A stretch of 64,000 nt of DNA from an uncultured Hyphomonas sp. (GCF_963678875.1 NZ_OY787456.1:744001-808000), one strand, 5' to 3'. Counted from the stretch's first letter, positions 34,222-43,505 are shown. Translations and numbers: made by a program. Notes: generated from the letters alone by a model not told the origin.

Positions 34222-34784
34222 GGCCGCGTCGGGGCGAGGGCCTGAATGTCCGGTCCGACGAACGCCTCGTGGGGCAGGCCCGCAATGTTCGCGACAAAGC
34301 TGACCGTGTGATACGCGCCGCAAAGGGCCAGGATTTCCAGCTGCTGCTCGGCGCTCCAGTCTTCCTCGAACGTCGCCCGCACGGCAGGGGACAGCGCTGC
34401 ATTGCGGCAGACCTCGTCGACCGCCCGGATCAGGCGGACCTCGCCGGGGGGCCAGAGCGCCGGGTCAATGTCCGGCTGCGTGGTTGCGGCTACCTGCTCC
34501 GGGGTGAACTTCGCCGCCTTCGCGAAAATGGCCGCGTGCACGCCCCACTCATAAGCGCAGTGCAGATTGGCCGTGACGCGCAGGATCACAATCTCCCGTG
34601 TGCGCAGGTCGAGCGGACTGTCACGGTCCAGCAGGTTCGGCACGCCTTTCTTCAGGAAACGCCTTGAATTCGCGAACGTGCGGAACAGCGACAGGATGTA
34701 CCCGTCGGAGCTCGGATAGGCAGACAGCAGGCGGGCGATGTCTTCCGGCCAGGGCTCCGGCAGCGGGGAGAGATGATGAGTCAT
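34218..34784 (-). CDS. Carboxymuconolactone decarboxylase/AhpD-like protein
   Basis: A 188-residue protein of the CMD family: LRTREIVILRVTANLHCAYEWGVHAAIFAKAAKFT is the core motif, with one Cys and one His in HCAYEWGVH instead of the AhpD CxxC pair. The second half (LIRAVDEVCRNAALSPAVRATF ... LEILALCGAYHTVSFVAN) repeats the helical pattern. Peroxidase-type function is thus unlikely; gamma-carboxymuconolactone-type or unknown chemistry is possible. The start at 34784 is immediately beside a double palindrome, and the stop shares four bases with the Kef gene stop. Confidence 0.82.
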   Translation of the reverse strand: MTHHLSPLPEPWPEDIARLLSAYPSSDGYILSLFRTFANSRRFLKKGVPNLLDRDSPLDLRTREIVILRVTANLHCAYEWGVHAAIFAKAAKFTPEQVAATTQPDIDPALWPPGEVRLIRAVDEVCRNAALSPAVRATFEEDWSAEQQLEILALCGAYHTVSFVANIAGLPHEAFVGPDIQALAPTRP

Positions 34785-34797
34785 GAGGGGTACCAAT

Positions 34798-34841
34798 GCT
34801 ACGGAATATGTAGCACTCATATGCGCTACAAAATCCGTAGC
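34798..34841. promoter_or_regulatory. Double palindromic operator between CMD-like and SulP genes
   Basis: GCTACGGAATATGTAGC (34798-34814) and GCTACAAAATCCGTAGC (34825-34841) are two 17-base palindromic elements, each with GCTAC/GTAGC arms, and nearly inverted copies of each other (two mismatches). Centres are 27 bases apart. They begin 14 bases upstream of the CMD-like start codon. The pattern fits a TetR-type repressor with two dimers; no such regulator is adjacent. Confidence 0.75.
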
Positions 34842-34938
34842 GTCAAGATGTCTGCGCGGAGGCACAGTGGCGCCCTTTCGCCTACACCTTCTGGTGGTGT
34901 ATGAGGTATGCATTCGCGGATAGCGGGGCAGGCCAGCC

Positions 34939-36654
34939 ATGACATCATTCACCCATAAAGCGGCGCCGCCCGCACCAGGCTTTTCCGATCTCTACACGCC
35001 GAAACTGGTGACCGTGCTGCGCGAGGGCTATGGCGTAGGCCAGCTCAGGGCCGATGCGATCGCCGGTCTCACCGTTGCCATTGTCGCCCTGCCATTATCC
35101 ATCGCTATAGCCGTTGCATCAGGGGCGAGCCCGGCGCAGGGCCTGATCACGGCGATCATTGGCGGCTTCCTCGTTTCGGCGCTGGGCGGCAGCCGGTTCC
35201 AGATCGGCGGACCAGCCGGGGCCTTCATCGTGCTGGTCAACACGACCGCAGCGACCCATGGCATGGAAGGGCTGATCCTGGCGGTGCTGATGTCCGGCAT
35301 CCTGCTGGCACTCGCGGGCTGGTTGCGTTTGGGCACGTTCGTGAAGTTCGTGCCTTACCCCGTCACGGTGGGGTTCACCGCCGGTATCGCCGTCATTATC
35401 GGCTCCAGCCAGCTGAAGGACCTGTTCGGCCTGACGCTGGCCGGGCCGGAGCCGGGGCCCTTCCTTGAGAAACTGCCCGTGCTCGCCGCCGCCGCGCCGA
35501 CGGCGGACTGGCAGGCCTTCGCCATCGCCGCAGGCACCATGGCCGTGATCTTCACGCTGAAGCGCTACCGCCCCGGCTGGCCGGGCATCCTGCTGGCCGT
35601 CGTGCTGGCGGCGCTGGTGACGGCACTGGCCAGGATCGACATCGCCACGATCGGCACGCGCTTCGGCGCCATGCCGGCCGGCCTGCCGATGCCGCACGTG
35701 CCGGTCTTCACCATGCAGAAGGTCGTGGACGTGCTGCCCGCCGCGATCTCCTTCACCCTGCTGGGGGCCATCGAATCGCTACTCTCCGCCGTTGTGGCCG
35801 ACGGGATGACCGGGCGGCGCCACCGGTCGAACTGCGAATTGGTGGCGCAAGGCGCGGCCAATATCGGCTCGGCCCTGTTCGGCGGCATCTGCGTCACCGG
35901 CACGATTGCGCGCACGGCCACCAATGTCAGGGCAGGGGCGCACGGGCCGGTCTCCGGCATGCTGCATTCGATCTTCCTGCTGGGCCTGATGATCGTGGCG
36001 GCGCCGCTGATTGCCTTCATTCCCATGGCCGCGCTGGCGGGCGTGCTGGCGGTTGTCGCCTGGAACATGTTCGAGAAGCATGCCTTCTGGCGCCTGTTGA
36101 ATGCCTCGAAAGGCGATGCCGCCGTCCTGCTGGCCACCTTTGGCCTGACGGTGTTCCGCGACCTGACCGAGGCGATCATTGTCGGTTTTGCCCTCGGCGC
36201 GGCCCTGTTCATCCAGCGCATGTCGCAGGCGGCGACGGTCGAACTCGGCGCCCCGCTGGTCCAGCCTGACGAGGCTGACAGTCTGCGCGACCGCGTCCCC
36301 TATGACGAAGCCACCAGCACACGGCGCGACGTGATCGTCTACCGGATTTCCGGCGCCTTCTTCTTCGGGGCGGCTGCCACCATCGGCTCTGTGCTGGACC
36401 GGATCGGCGACCAGCACCGCGCCCTGATCGTGGACTTCTCAGCTGTGCCCTTCATCGATTCGACGGCTGCGCACACAATCGAGGAGCTGGTCGAAGCCGC
36501 CCAGCGCCGGAAGATCGCCGTCTGGCTCACCGGTCTCAGCCCCGCCAACGAAGCCGCCCTGGCGGCCCACGGTGTTGAAGCGCCGCACGTGAATGTCGAA
36601 CCGGACATCAAGACGGCCCAGACAAAGGCACTGGCGATGCTGGATGAGGGATAG
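34939..36654 (+). CDS. SulP-family anion transporter with STAS domain
   Basis: A 571-residue transporter. The membrane part (about residues 30-430) includes GLTVAIVALPLSIAIAVASGASPAQGLITAIIGGFLVSALGGSRFQIGGPAGAF, the classic SulP N-terminal signature. A C-terminal STAS domain (about 455-565) contains ALIVDFSAVPFIDSTAAHTIEEL, with the Ser/Thr-rich phospho-acceptor loop. Substrate may be sulfate, bicarbonate or a dicarboxylate. It is divergent from the CMD-like gene, 155 bases apart, with the double operator nearer the latter. Confidence 0.93.
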   Translation: MTSFTHKAAPPAPGFSDLYTPKLVTVLREGYGVGQLRADAIAGLTVAIVALPLSIAIAVASGASPAQGLITAIIGGFLVSALGGSRFQIGGPAGAFIVLVNTTAATHGMEGLILAVLMSGILLALAGWLRLGTFVKFVPYPVTVGFTAGIAVIIGSSQLKDLFGLTLAGPEPGPFLEKLPVLAAAAPTADWQAFAIAAGTMAVIFTLKRYRPGWPGILLAVVLAALVTALARIDIATIGTRFGAMPAGLPMPHVPVFTMQKVVDVLPAAISFTLLGAIESLLSAVVADGMTGRRHRSNCELVAQGAANIGSALFGGICVTGTIARTATNVRAGAHGPVSGMLHSIFLLGLMIVAAPLIAFIPMAALAGVLAVVAWNMFEKHAFWRLLNASKGDAAVLLATFGLTVFRDLTEAIIVGFALGAALFIQRMSQAATVELGAPLVQPDEADSLRDRVPYDEATSTRRDVIVYRISGAFFFGAAATIGSVLDRIGDQHRALIVDFSAVPFIDSTAAHTIEELVEAAQRRKIAVWLTGLSPANEAALAAHGVEAPHVNVEPDIKTAQTKALAMLDEG

Positions 36655-36775
36655 GGGCTCAACCCGCCTGCACATTCTATGGTATGTTCGGTAGGAATCT
36701 GGCTTTCCTGTGCGCAAGCCTGTGGACTAATGCCCGGTGCGACACGCTGCATCTTGCGCCATTAACGCTTCTTAA

Positions 36776-36791
36776 GCACTATATGTGGTGT
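36776..36791. promoter_or_regulatory. NrdR box upstream of nrdB
   Basis: GCACTATATGTGGTGT matches the NrdR consensus and the box before nrdA at 13 of 16 positions. It lies 43 bases before the nrdB start. Only a very weak second element is visible further upstream. Confidence 0.85.
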
Positions 36792-36833
36792 TGATTACCC
36801 TTATAACCGACTCGCTTGCCAAGGAGGCCCATC

Positions 36834-37871
36834 ATGGCTGCCACCGATTCCTCGCTTCCCGGACTGCTCACCCCAAGCCGCGCTTACAAGCCGTTCCGCT
36901 ACCCGTGGGCGTATGACTTCTGGAAGAAGCAGCAGCAGGTCCACTGGATGCCGGAAGAGGTGCCGCTGGGCGAGGACTGCAAGGACTGGGCGGTCAAACT
37001 CTCGGATGCCGAGCGTAACCTGCTGACGCAGATCTTCCGCTTCTTCACCCAGTCGGACGTCGAGGTCGGCGCCAACTACATGGAACACTACATGCCGCTG
37101 TTTAAGCCGGTGGAAGTGTCCATGATGCTGTCGTCCTTCTCCAACATGGAGACGATCCACATCGCGGCCTACGCCCTGCTGCTGGAAACCATCGGCATGC
37201 CGGACAGCGAATTCTCGGCCTTCATGGAATACAAGGAGATGGCCGCCAAGCACGACTATCTCGGCCAGTTCGACACCAAGACGAATGAAGACATCGCCGT
37301 CTCCATGGCCGTGTTTGGTGCGTTCACGGAAGGCCTGCAGCTGTTCGCATCCTTCGCCATGCTGATGAACTTCCCGCGCTTCAACAAGATGAAGGGCATG
37401 GGCCAGATCGTCAGCTGGTCGGTGCGCGACGAGTCGCTGCACTGCGAAGGCATGATCAAGCTGTTCCACACATTCTGCGCCGAAACCGGCGTGATGAACG
37501 ATGCCCTGCGCGAGCGCATCCGCGAATGCTGCCGCACCGTGGTCAGCCTCGAAGACAAGTTCATCGAGCTCGCCTTCGAAATGGGCCCGGTCGAAGGCAT
37601 GACCGCCGACGACATCAAGAACTATATCCGCTACATCGCAGACTGGCGCCTCGGCCAGCTGAAGCTGGAGCCGATCTATGGTGTCACCAAGCACCCGATC
37701 CCGTGGCTGACGGAGATCCTGAACGGTGTCGAGCACGCAAACTTCTTCGAACAGCGGGCCACGGAATATTCCAAGGGCGCCACCAAGGGCGACTGGCACG
37801 GCGACGACGGCGTCTGGACCAAGTTCGACAAACGCCCCGCCGCCAAGCCGGACAATGTCCCGGCCGAATAG
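36834..37871 (+). CDS. nrdB: Class I ribonucleoside-diphosphate reductase, beta subunit
   Basis: A 345-residue radical-generating subunit. Diiron ligands are visible: the acidic residues in FFTQSDVEVG, Glu and His in METIHIAAY, Glu in GAFTEGLQLF, and Glu and His in SVRDESLHCEGM. The Tyr of IHIAAY is four residues after the His, the spacing of the stable tyrosyl radical. There is no N-terminal ATP-cone. AAGGAGG lies 6 bases before the start. The gene stands alone, far from nrdA, but carries its own NrdR box. Confidence 0.96.
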   Translation: MAATDSSLPGLLTPSRAYKPFRYPWAYDFWKKQQQVHWMPEEVPLGEDCKDWAVKLSDAERNLLTQIFRFFTQSDVEVGANYMEHYMPLFKPVEVSMMLSSFSNMETIHIAAYALLLETIGMPDSEFSAFMEYKEMAAKHDYLGQFDTKTNEDIAVSMAVFGAFTEGLQLFASFAMLMNFPRFNKMKGMGQIVSWSVRDESLHCEGMIKLFHTFCAETGVMNDALRERIRECCRTVVSLEDKFIELAFEMGPVEGMTADDIKNYIRYIADWRLGQLKLEPIYGVTKHPIPWLTEILNGVEHANFFEQRATEYSKGATKGDWHGDDGVWTKFDKRPAAKPDNVPAE

Positions 37872-37898
37872 GGCGCCTGGGAAACCGGGCCAGACAGG

Positions 37899-37929
37899 AA
37901 AAGCCGGCGGATGGCTCCGCCGGCTTTTT
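37899..37929 (+). terminator. Rho-independent terminator after nrdB
   Basis: AAAAGCCGGCGGA pairs with TCCGCCGGCTTTT across a TGGC loop, ending in TTTTT. It begins 27 bases after the nrdB stop. Confidence 0.92.
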
Positions 37930-37964
37930 CTTGTGCCCGGTTCCACCCATGCCCGGAATCAGTG

Positions 37965-37992
37965 AGGGGCGCCCGTGGCCGCGGGCGCCCCT
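37965..37992. terminator. GC-rich hairpin after the UrcA gene
   Basis: AGGGGCGCCCG (37965-37975) pairs perfectly with CGGGCGCCCCT (37982-37992), 26 bases beyond the minus-strand UrcA gene stop. No U run follows on either strand, so it may stabilise a transcript end instead of terminating. Confidence 0.5.
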
Positions 37993-38018
37993 CCAACGCT
38001 ATTCCGGGAGGAAATGGT

Positions 38019-38372
38019 CTAGCGTTGTTCGTAAGAGGCGGTTTCGACCGTTGCGACACGGGCGAAAGTCGGAGCCGTTTTCAGGCCCATTTCTTCGCGT
38101 TCCTTGAGGATCTTGACGGCGGCTTGTGCCATGATGTCGTCGGTGCAGCTGCGGTCGACAACCGGGCCGCGGCCGAATTTGCTGCCGGAAGAGGTGCAGG
38201 CGCTGCGGGCCTGGCTGCGGATGTCGGCGAGCACGAGCTCAGCGCCGGACTCGGAAGCCAGCAGGTCGTGATCGTAGGTGATTTCAACGGAGACCGGCGT
38301 GACAACTTCAGCCGAAGCGGCGAACGGAACCACGGCAACGAGGGCGGCGGCCGTAAACATTTGTTTGATCAT
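38019..38372 (-). CDS. UrcA family exported protein
   Basis: A 117-residue protein with a signal peptide (residues 1-21, ASA cleavage). The mature part follows the UrcA pattern: VSVEITYDHDLLASESGAELVLADIRSQARSACTSS then GPVVDRSCTDDIMAQAAVKI, with two cysteines probably disulfide-bonded. UrcA proteins are common in Caulobacterales and Sphingomonadales; their function is unknown. Confidence 0.82.
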   Translation of the reverse strand: MIKQMFTAAALVAVVPFAASAEVVTPVSVEITYDHDLLASESGAELVLADIRSQARSACTSSGSKFGRGPVVDRSCTDDIMAQAAVKILKEREEMGLKTAPTFARVATVETASYEQR

Positions 38373-38702
38373 GAGAATTCAGTCCTTCAGAGTTTGGTGC
38401 CGTCTTCCCAACGGCTTTGAAACTCCTCCCTCTAGCTTGCCTCACGCGACGATATCGCCCCGAAACACGCCGGCCCGGACACACACTCACCGGGCAGACG
38501 TTGGCCAGCCCCGAAGCGGCCGCGTGCTGCACCGCAACAATCATCTCGCAGCCGCAGCATTTCAAGAGTGTTTTTTCAGCTGATGGTCTCCAAAAGCATG
38601 TAAGGATTCTGGTCGCCTGTTGTTCAGGCACGCCTGCCCAAACCTTCGCCGCATCCCGTCAATGGCAGTGTTTACTGCGCTCACCTGCTGTCAGGCGAAC
38701 CG
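38373..38702. other. Gene-free stretch between UrcA and DUF1203 genes
   Basis: 330 bases without a supported gene. A plus-strand frame crosses it but has no ribosome site and runs into the DUF1203 gene on the other strand. Promoter of the UrcA gene is presumably at its left edge. No repeat or strong hairpin seen. Confidence 0.4.
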
Positions 38703-39188
38703 TCAGAATTCTGTCAAAAACGGCGCCCGGTCGACCCTTGCAGCAAAGCAACCCTGCTTTGCAAAATGGAGGTGAATATATTCTGTGGACGGATGCCCAA
38801 AAAGCGTTCCGATGCCTGCCGCAACGTCAATTCCGTTCATGACGTCGGCATTAACCAACATGCCGTCGGAATCAAAGGCGCGGAGAGAGATGATCCGCTG
38901 CCGGATCATGTCCGGAACCTCTCCCTGCGGAAGGTCTGCGCTTGCTGCGCCTTCGCGCACATAGATGGCATGACTGGCCCGGAACGGCGTTGCTGCAGCG
39001 TGATGTGTGTAGTTCAGCAGGAACACTGTCTCTCCCATGCGGGCGTCCTGCAGGCTGACGCGGCAGGGATAGCCGGGGTGGCTATCCACCACGCAGCGTT
39101 GGACAAGTCGGCGATTGAGTTCGGCTTCGCCAAGCGCAGACAATTCTGTGAAGGCATCGGCGGGAAGGGGGCGGATCTGGAATGACAT
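38703..39188 (-). CDS. DUF1203 family protein
   Basis: A 161-residue cytosolic protein. YPCRVSLQDARMGETVFLLNYTHHAAATPFRASHAIYVREG and the C-terminal YIHLHFAKQGCFAARVDR match DUF1203. No catalytic motif is known for the family. It is divergent from the frameshifted hypothetical gene. Base composition is a little less GC-rich than its neighbours. Confidence 0.85.
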   Translation of the reverse strand: MSFQIRPLPADAFTELSALGEAELNRRLVQRCVVDSHPGYPCRVSLQDARMGETVFLLNYTHHAAATPFRASHAIYVREGAASADLPQGEVPDMIRQRIISLRAFDSDGMLVNADVMNGIDVAAGIGTLFGHPSTEYIHLHFAKQGCFAARVDRAPFLTEF

Positions 39189-39313
39189 GAGCAGGTCTCC
39201 GTATCTGGGCGCGCTGATCTACAGGCTTCCATTCTGTCCGGCCCACCCGCTGCTTGCTGTGGGACAGAAGTCCGCTCAATCCGCCTGACCGGGGAAGCGC
39301 GCAGGCTGGTGTC

Positions 39314-39998
39314 ATGATGATCTCGCCCATCCGTCTTTCTGCGTCGCTCGGCCTGGCCTGGGCGTTTGCCGGCCAGCAGGCCGCGGCGCTCGCCACGCGG
39401 GTCGGCCTTGGCCCGCTGGGTATGCGGGCCTTCCTGCCGCGTGCTGTGTGCCGGATGATGGACGGCGAACTGAAGCGGCTGGAGACGATGGTCCGCCGCA
39501 TCCTGTTTCTGGTCGCCATGGAGACGCCTTTGCCGGCTGTGCGTATCGCGGTGCCGCGGCAGGCGCCGGATCGCTCCCGCCCGCCGGCAGAACCGGCTGA
39601 GCCGCCGGTCTTTCCGCTGCCGGCTTTCCGCCTGACCGAGACGTCTGCGTCGCCTGCGCAGAAAGTCTCGCGGCTTGCCGCACGTCTTGCGGCCCGTGCG
39701 CGCCATCCGGCGCCAGGCACAGACCCGGCCGCCCGGCCCTCAGGACATGCTACCCGCCAAGGGTCTGATGAATCGCTTCGCCGCGCTGGAACAGGCGCTC
39801 AACGACCCGGAGGCGCAGGTCGCCCGGCTGCGCCGCAAGCTTGCCCGCATCCGGGCCGACAAATCCCTGCCGCTGCCCGTGGCAGACGAGCCGCCCGCCG
39901 CCTGTACCGGGCTCCAGAATTCGCCCGTCATGCGCGAACTGTTCTGGACACTGCACGATGCGGCGCTCAGCTGGCTGCCGGTTCTCGATTCCGGCTGA
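39314..39998 (+). pseudogene. Hypothetical gene apparently split by a frameshift
   Basis: From ATG 39314 one frame gives plausible protein (MMISPIRLSASLGLAWAFAG and a Pro-rich linker) to about 39,735, after which it degenerates to Arg/Ala/Gly shadow sequence. From there a different frame reads MLPAKGLMNRFAALEQALND to a stop at 39998, with a sensible end (ELFWTLHDAALSWLPVLDSG). Joining the two gives one protein of about 228 residues: hydrophobic N-terminal segment, Pro-rich middle and coiled-coil-like helix. A one-base indel near 39,720-39,760 would explain it, either a real lesion or a sequencing error. No family recognised. Confidence 0.6.
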
Positions 39999-40128
39999 AC
40001 CCGTCTGAAACAAAAGGCTTTTCACCGGCCGGGCCCGCCCCGTGCCGGGCGCTGGTGCTGGAAGAAGGGCTGGCCGGTTTCATAATAAGGTGAATTGACA
40101 GCTTCCTGCCGCTGGGGCAGATGGCGCC

Positions 40129-41580
40129 ATGTCGAAACTCACTACACCTGAAGCCGTCATTGACGCCCTCGAAAAGCTCTACGCTGAGGCCGTTGAGGCG
40201 CAAGCAGCCGCCCTCAATACATTCCTTCGTGAAGGCACGCCGCCTGATCCGGAGCTGCGCGCATCCGGCGCGTTCTGCTATCCCCAGATCCGCATCGTCT
40301 ATAATCCGGAGGGGCCGGCCCCGCGCATTTCGCGGTCCTATGGCCGTATCTCGGAACCGGGCACCTATATCTCCACCTTCACCCGGCCGGACTTTTTCCG
40401 CCCTTACCTGATCGAACAGCTGACCCCGCTGCTGAAGTATTACGAGATCGAGATCTACGTCGAACGCTCGCAGTCGGAAATGCCGTACGCCTATGTCTGG
40501 GAGCAGGGGCAGGCCTCCGGCCTTGAGGAAATTTCCCCGGCCGAACTCGCCCGCCACTTCCCGAGCCCCGACCTGTCGGAGATCGGCGACGAAGTGGCCG
40601 ATGGCGAACTCTACGAACCGTTCACCGAGCGCCCGCTGGCCCTGTTCGATGCGTTGCGCACGGATTTCTCGCTGAAGCGCCTGCAGCACTATACCGGCAC
40701 GCCGGTCGAGCACTTCCAGCACTATATTCTGTTCACGAACTACCATCGTTATGTCGATGCGTTCTGCGAATGGGGGCTGGAGCAACTCGCCAATGGCTCG
40801 CGCTACACGTCGCTGTCGGTACCCGGCGGGCTGGAGATCACCCAGCCGACGGACACCTCCCGCGCAGAGATCGATGCCTCGCCCTGGCGCCGGTCGCAGA
40901 TGCCAGCCTATCACCTGCGTGCGCCCGGAAATACCGGCATCACGCTGGTCAATATCGGGGTCGGCCCGGCCAACGCCAAGACGATCACGGATCATCTGGC
41001 GGTCATCCGTCCGCAATGCTGGGTCATGGTCGGCCATTGCGGGGGGCTGCGCCACTCGCAGGCCATCGGCGACTATGTGCTGGCCCATGCCTATCTGCGC
41101 GAAGACCATGTGCTGGACTCGGTCCTGCCGCCGGAAATTCCGATCCCGGCGCTGGCAGAGGTCCAGATCGCGCTGCAGGAATCGGCCGCGCACGTCACCG
41201 GCGAGAGCGGGGACGAGTTGAAGAAGCGCCTGCGCACCGGCACGGTGGTGACCACGGACGACCGCAACTGGGAGCTGCGCTTCTCGGCTTCCGCGCCGCG
41301 GTTCAACAAGTCCCGCGCCATCGCCATCGAGATGGAGAGCGCCACGATTGCGGCCAATGGCTACCGCCTGCGGGTGCCCTACGGCACGCTGCTCTGCGTC
41401 TCGGACAAACCGCTGCATGGCGAAATCAAGCTGCCCGGCGCGGCCAACCGCTTCTACGAGCGGGCCATCGGCGAGCACATCCGCATCGGCATCGAGACAC
41501 TGGAACGCCTCGCCGCCGACAAGGGCGCCAAGCTCCACAGCCGCAAACTCCGCAGCTTCGACGAACCGCCGTTCCGGTAG
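40129..41580 (+). CDS. amn: AMP nucleosidase
   Basis: A 483-residue enzyme splitting AMP to adenine and ribose 5-phosphate. The N-terminal AMN domain (about 1-170) includes SGAFCYPQIRIVYN; the C-terminal phosphorylase-like domain has NIGVGPANAKTITDHLAVIRP, WVMVGHCGGLRHSQAIGDYVLAHAYLREDHV and AIEMESATIAANGYRLRVPYGTLLCVSDKP, where MES is the nucleoside-site motif. Full length for the family. It is convergent with the following gene. Confidence 0.95.
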   Translation: MSKLTTPEAVIDALEKLYAEAVEAQAAALNTFLREGTPPDPELRASGAFCYPQIRIVYNPEGPAPRISRSYGRISEPGTYISTFTRPDFFRPYLIEQLTPLLKYYEIEIYVERSQSEMPYAYVWEQGQASGLEEISPAELARHFPSPDLSEIGDEVADGELYEPFTERPLALFDALRTDFSLKRLQHYTGTPVEHFQHYILFTNYHRYVDAFCEWGLEQLANGSRYTSLSVPGGLEITQPTDTSRAEIDASPWRRSQMPAYHLRAPGNTGITLVNIGVGPANAKTITDHLAVIRPQCWVMVGHCGGLRHSQAIGDYVLAHAYLREDHVLDSVLPPEIPIPALAEVQIALQESAAHVTGESGDELKKRLRTGTVVTTDDRNWELRFSASAPRFNKSRAIAIEMESATIAANGYRLRVPYGTLLCVSDKPLHGEIKLPGAANRFYERAIGEHIRIGIETLERLAADKGAKLHSRKLRSFDEPPFR

Positions 41581-41596
41581 ACGGAGACCAACCGAC

Positions 41597-42481
41597 CTAT
41601 GCCGTGGCCGGGGGTTCCTCCGGCGCGGCAATGATCGCGCGGGCCTCTTCCGACAGGAGGGCGATCAGGGCCGGGTCGCCGATGCCGCGCAGGTATTTGA
41701 CGAAATCCCGGCCGCTGCCATGGCTCTGTCCGGTCAGCACGATCTGGTCGGCCAGCCGGACAAGATCGAGCATGTCGTCCTTGTAGAAGATATCGCACAA
41801 GAATGTGTACCGGTTGCGGTAGCAGGCGATGACGATCCAGCGCCAGAACAACAGCACGTCCTGTTCCATAAGAACGCCGGTCTCATTCGCTCTGGCGATG
41901 CGGCGAACCCATGCCAGATAATGGTGCAGGGCCGTCAGTCCGACTTCTGCGTCAGGGCCGACCACGCTTGAGGATTGCACGAAGGGGACTGTGCGCTCTC
42001 CTTCGCGGTATCGCCAGTCGCGTTCCGTGGACGGGCGCCATTCGGTATTCCGGTCCAGCACGCTGACCAGCCGGATGCGCGTCATGTTGCCGTCAGAGTC
42101 AAAATCGACCACCGCTTCGGAATCAAGGACCTCGAGGATCTGCTGGTCGAGTTCGGTGGTCAGTCTCAATCGCTCCAGGCTCAGCTGTTGCTCTGCCTGC
42201 TTCTGCTGGTTCCGCATGACAACGAGATAGGCAAAGGACGCCACCCAGGCGGTGCCGAGCGCGGTTATGCCATAATTCAGGATGGAGAAGGACAGCTCCC
42301 GACGGGATTCGATTTCGAACTCCGACGCACTGTCTGCAGGTGGCCAGGTCATGTTGAGGAAACCGAGAAACAGCTCGTTTGTCAGCCCACTGAGGACGGC
42401 CGCGCCCAGCACCAGAAAGACAAATGTGATAAACGCAAGCAGGCTGAGGGCAACCCATCGCAGCACCCATTCCGGAATCAT
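41597..42481 (-). CDS. Hypothetical membrane protein
   Basis: A 294-residue protein with two membrane segments (about residues 8-32 and 62-86), a short coiled-coil (NQQKQAEQQLSLERLRLTTELDQQ, about 89-112) and a soluble C-terminal domain. No family recognised. The start at 42481 is preceded by AAAGGGGA. Standing between AMP nucleosidase and MscS on the opposite strand, it has no informative neighbour. Confidence 0.7.
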   Translation of the reverse strand: MIPEWVLRWVALSLLAFITFVFLVLGAAVLSGLTNELFLGFLNMTWPPADSASEFEIESRRELSFSILNYGITALGTAWVASFAYLVVMRNQQKQAEQQLSLERLRLTTELDQQILEVLDSEAVVDFDSDGNMTRIRLVSVLDRNTEWRPSTERDWRYREGERTVPFVQSSSVVGPDAEVGLTALHHYLAWVRRIARANETGVLMEQDVLLFWRWIVIACYRNRYTFLCDIFYKDDMLDLVRLADQIVLTGQSHGSGRDFVKYLRGIGDPALIALLSEEARAIIAAPEEPPATA

Positions 42482-42677
42482 CGTGTCCCCTTTCCCAAGC
42501 AAAGTGAGAAAAACGGAACAATCAGGGCGATTTCCCGTTCCGGCAAGCCCCGCCGGACGCCGGACCTCTCAAAGGCGCCCGCATTCCTGCAGTGAATACG
42601 GCATGAACGAACAATCCACCTTCCATTAAGGTGAGTATTTGTTAACCCTATGGTGGAGCAACCAAGGGGGACTGCTG

Positions 42678-43505
42678 ATGGAAGAGTGGATCGAGCAACT
42701 CGACATCAATCAATACCTGCCCGGCGTGTTGGGCTGGGCGACGAACATTCTTCTGGCCCTGCTGATCCTGATTGTCGGCCTGTGGGTGGCAGGGAAAGTC
42801 GGCAAGTCGATCCGGCGCATGGGCGAGCGGCACGAGAAGCTGGACGACACGCTGTTCCGCTTCCTCGGCAGCGTCGCGAAATACATCATCATGGCCTTCG
42901 TCGCCATTGCCGTGCTGAACCGGTTCGGCGTGGAGACGACGTCGATTGTCGCGCTGCTCGGCGCCGCGGGCCTCGCCGTCGGCCTGGCCCTGCAAGGGGC
43001 GATGTCGAACCTCGCCGCCGGGGTCATGCTGATGATCTTCCGGCCCTACAAGGTGGGCGATTTCGTCGACGCCGCGGGAAGCTTCGGCAAGGTCGAGGAG
43101 ATCACGCTGTTCACCACCGTACTGCAGACGTTCGACAATCAGCAGATCGTCATTCCGAACGGCCAGATCTGGGGCGAGAAGATCATCAATCACAGCCACC
43201 ATCCGATCCGCGGGGTCGAGATGGCGTTTGGCGTGTCGTATGACACAGACATCGACAAGGCCAAGGACGTCATCCGCAAGGTCTTCGCTGATCATCCACT
43301 GATCCTGGATGATCCGGCGCCGGTCGTCGTGGTCAACACGCTGGGCGACAGTGCGGTCGAGTTTGCAACGCGGCCCTTCGTGAAGGGGGAGGATTATTTC
43401 ACGGTGCGCTTCTCCGTGCCCGAACAGGTGAAGAAGGCGCTGGATGCAGCAGGCATCGAAATTCCGTTCCCGCATCGCAAGGTGATCCTGGTCAACGAGA
43501 CCTGA
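42678..43505 (+). CDS. mscS: Small-conductance mechanosensitive channel, MscS family
   Basis: A 275-residue channel. Three membrane segments lie at about residues 17-40, 55-75 and 84-110; the pore helix is GLAVGLALQGAMSNLAAGVMLMIFRPYKVGDFVD, the MscS signature with its Gly/Ala zipper. The cytosolic beta and alpha/beta domains follow (VIPNGQIWGEKIINHSHHPIRGVEM). Length matches E. coli MscS (286). It releases solutes at hypo-osmotic shock. AAGGGGG lies 7 bases before the start. Confidence 0.95.
   Translation: MEEWIEQLDINQYLPGVLGWATNILLALLILIVGLWVAGKVGKSIRRMGERHEKLDDTLFRFLGSVAKYIIMAFVAIAVLNRFGVETTSIVALLGAAGLAVGLALQGAMSNLAAGVMLMIFRPYKVGDFVDAAGSFGKVEEITLFTTVLQTFDNQQIVIPNGQIWGEKIINHSHHPIRGVEMAFGVSYDTDIDKAKDVIRKVFADHPLILDDPAPVVVVNTLGDSAVEFATRPFVKGEDYFTVRFSVPEQVKKALDAAGIEIPFPHRKVILVNET

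Noticed and set aside
38417..38842. 141-codon plus-strand frame between UrcA and DUF1203 genes
   Set aside because: No ribosome site, unusual composition, overlaps DUF1203 on the other strand.
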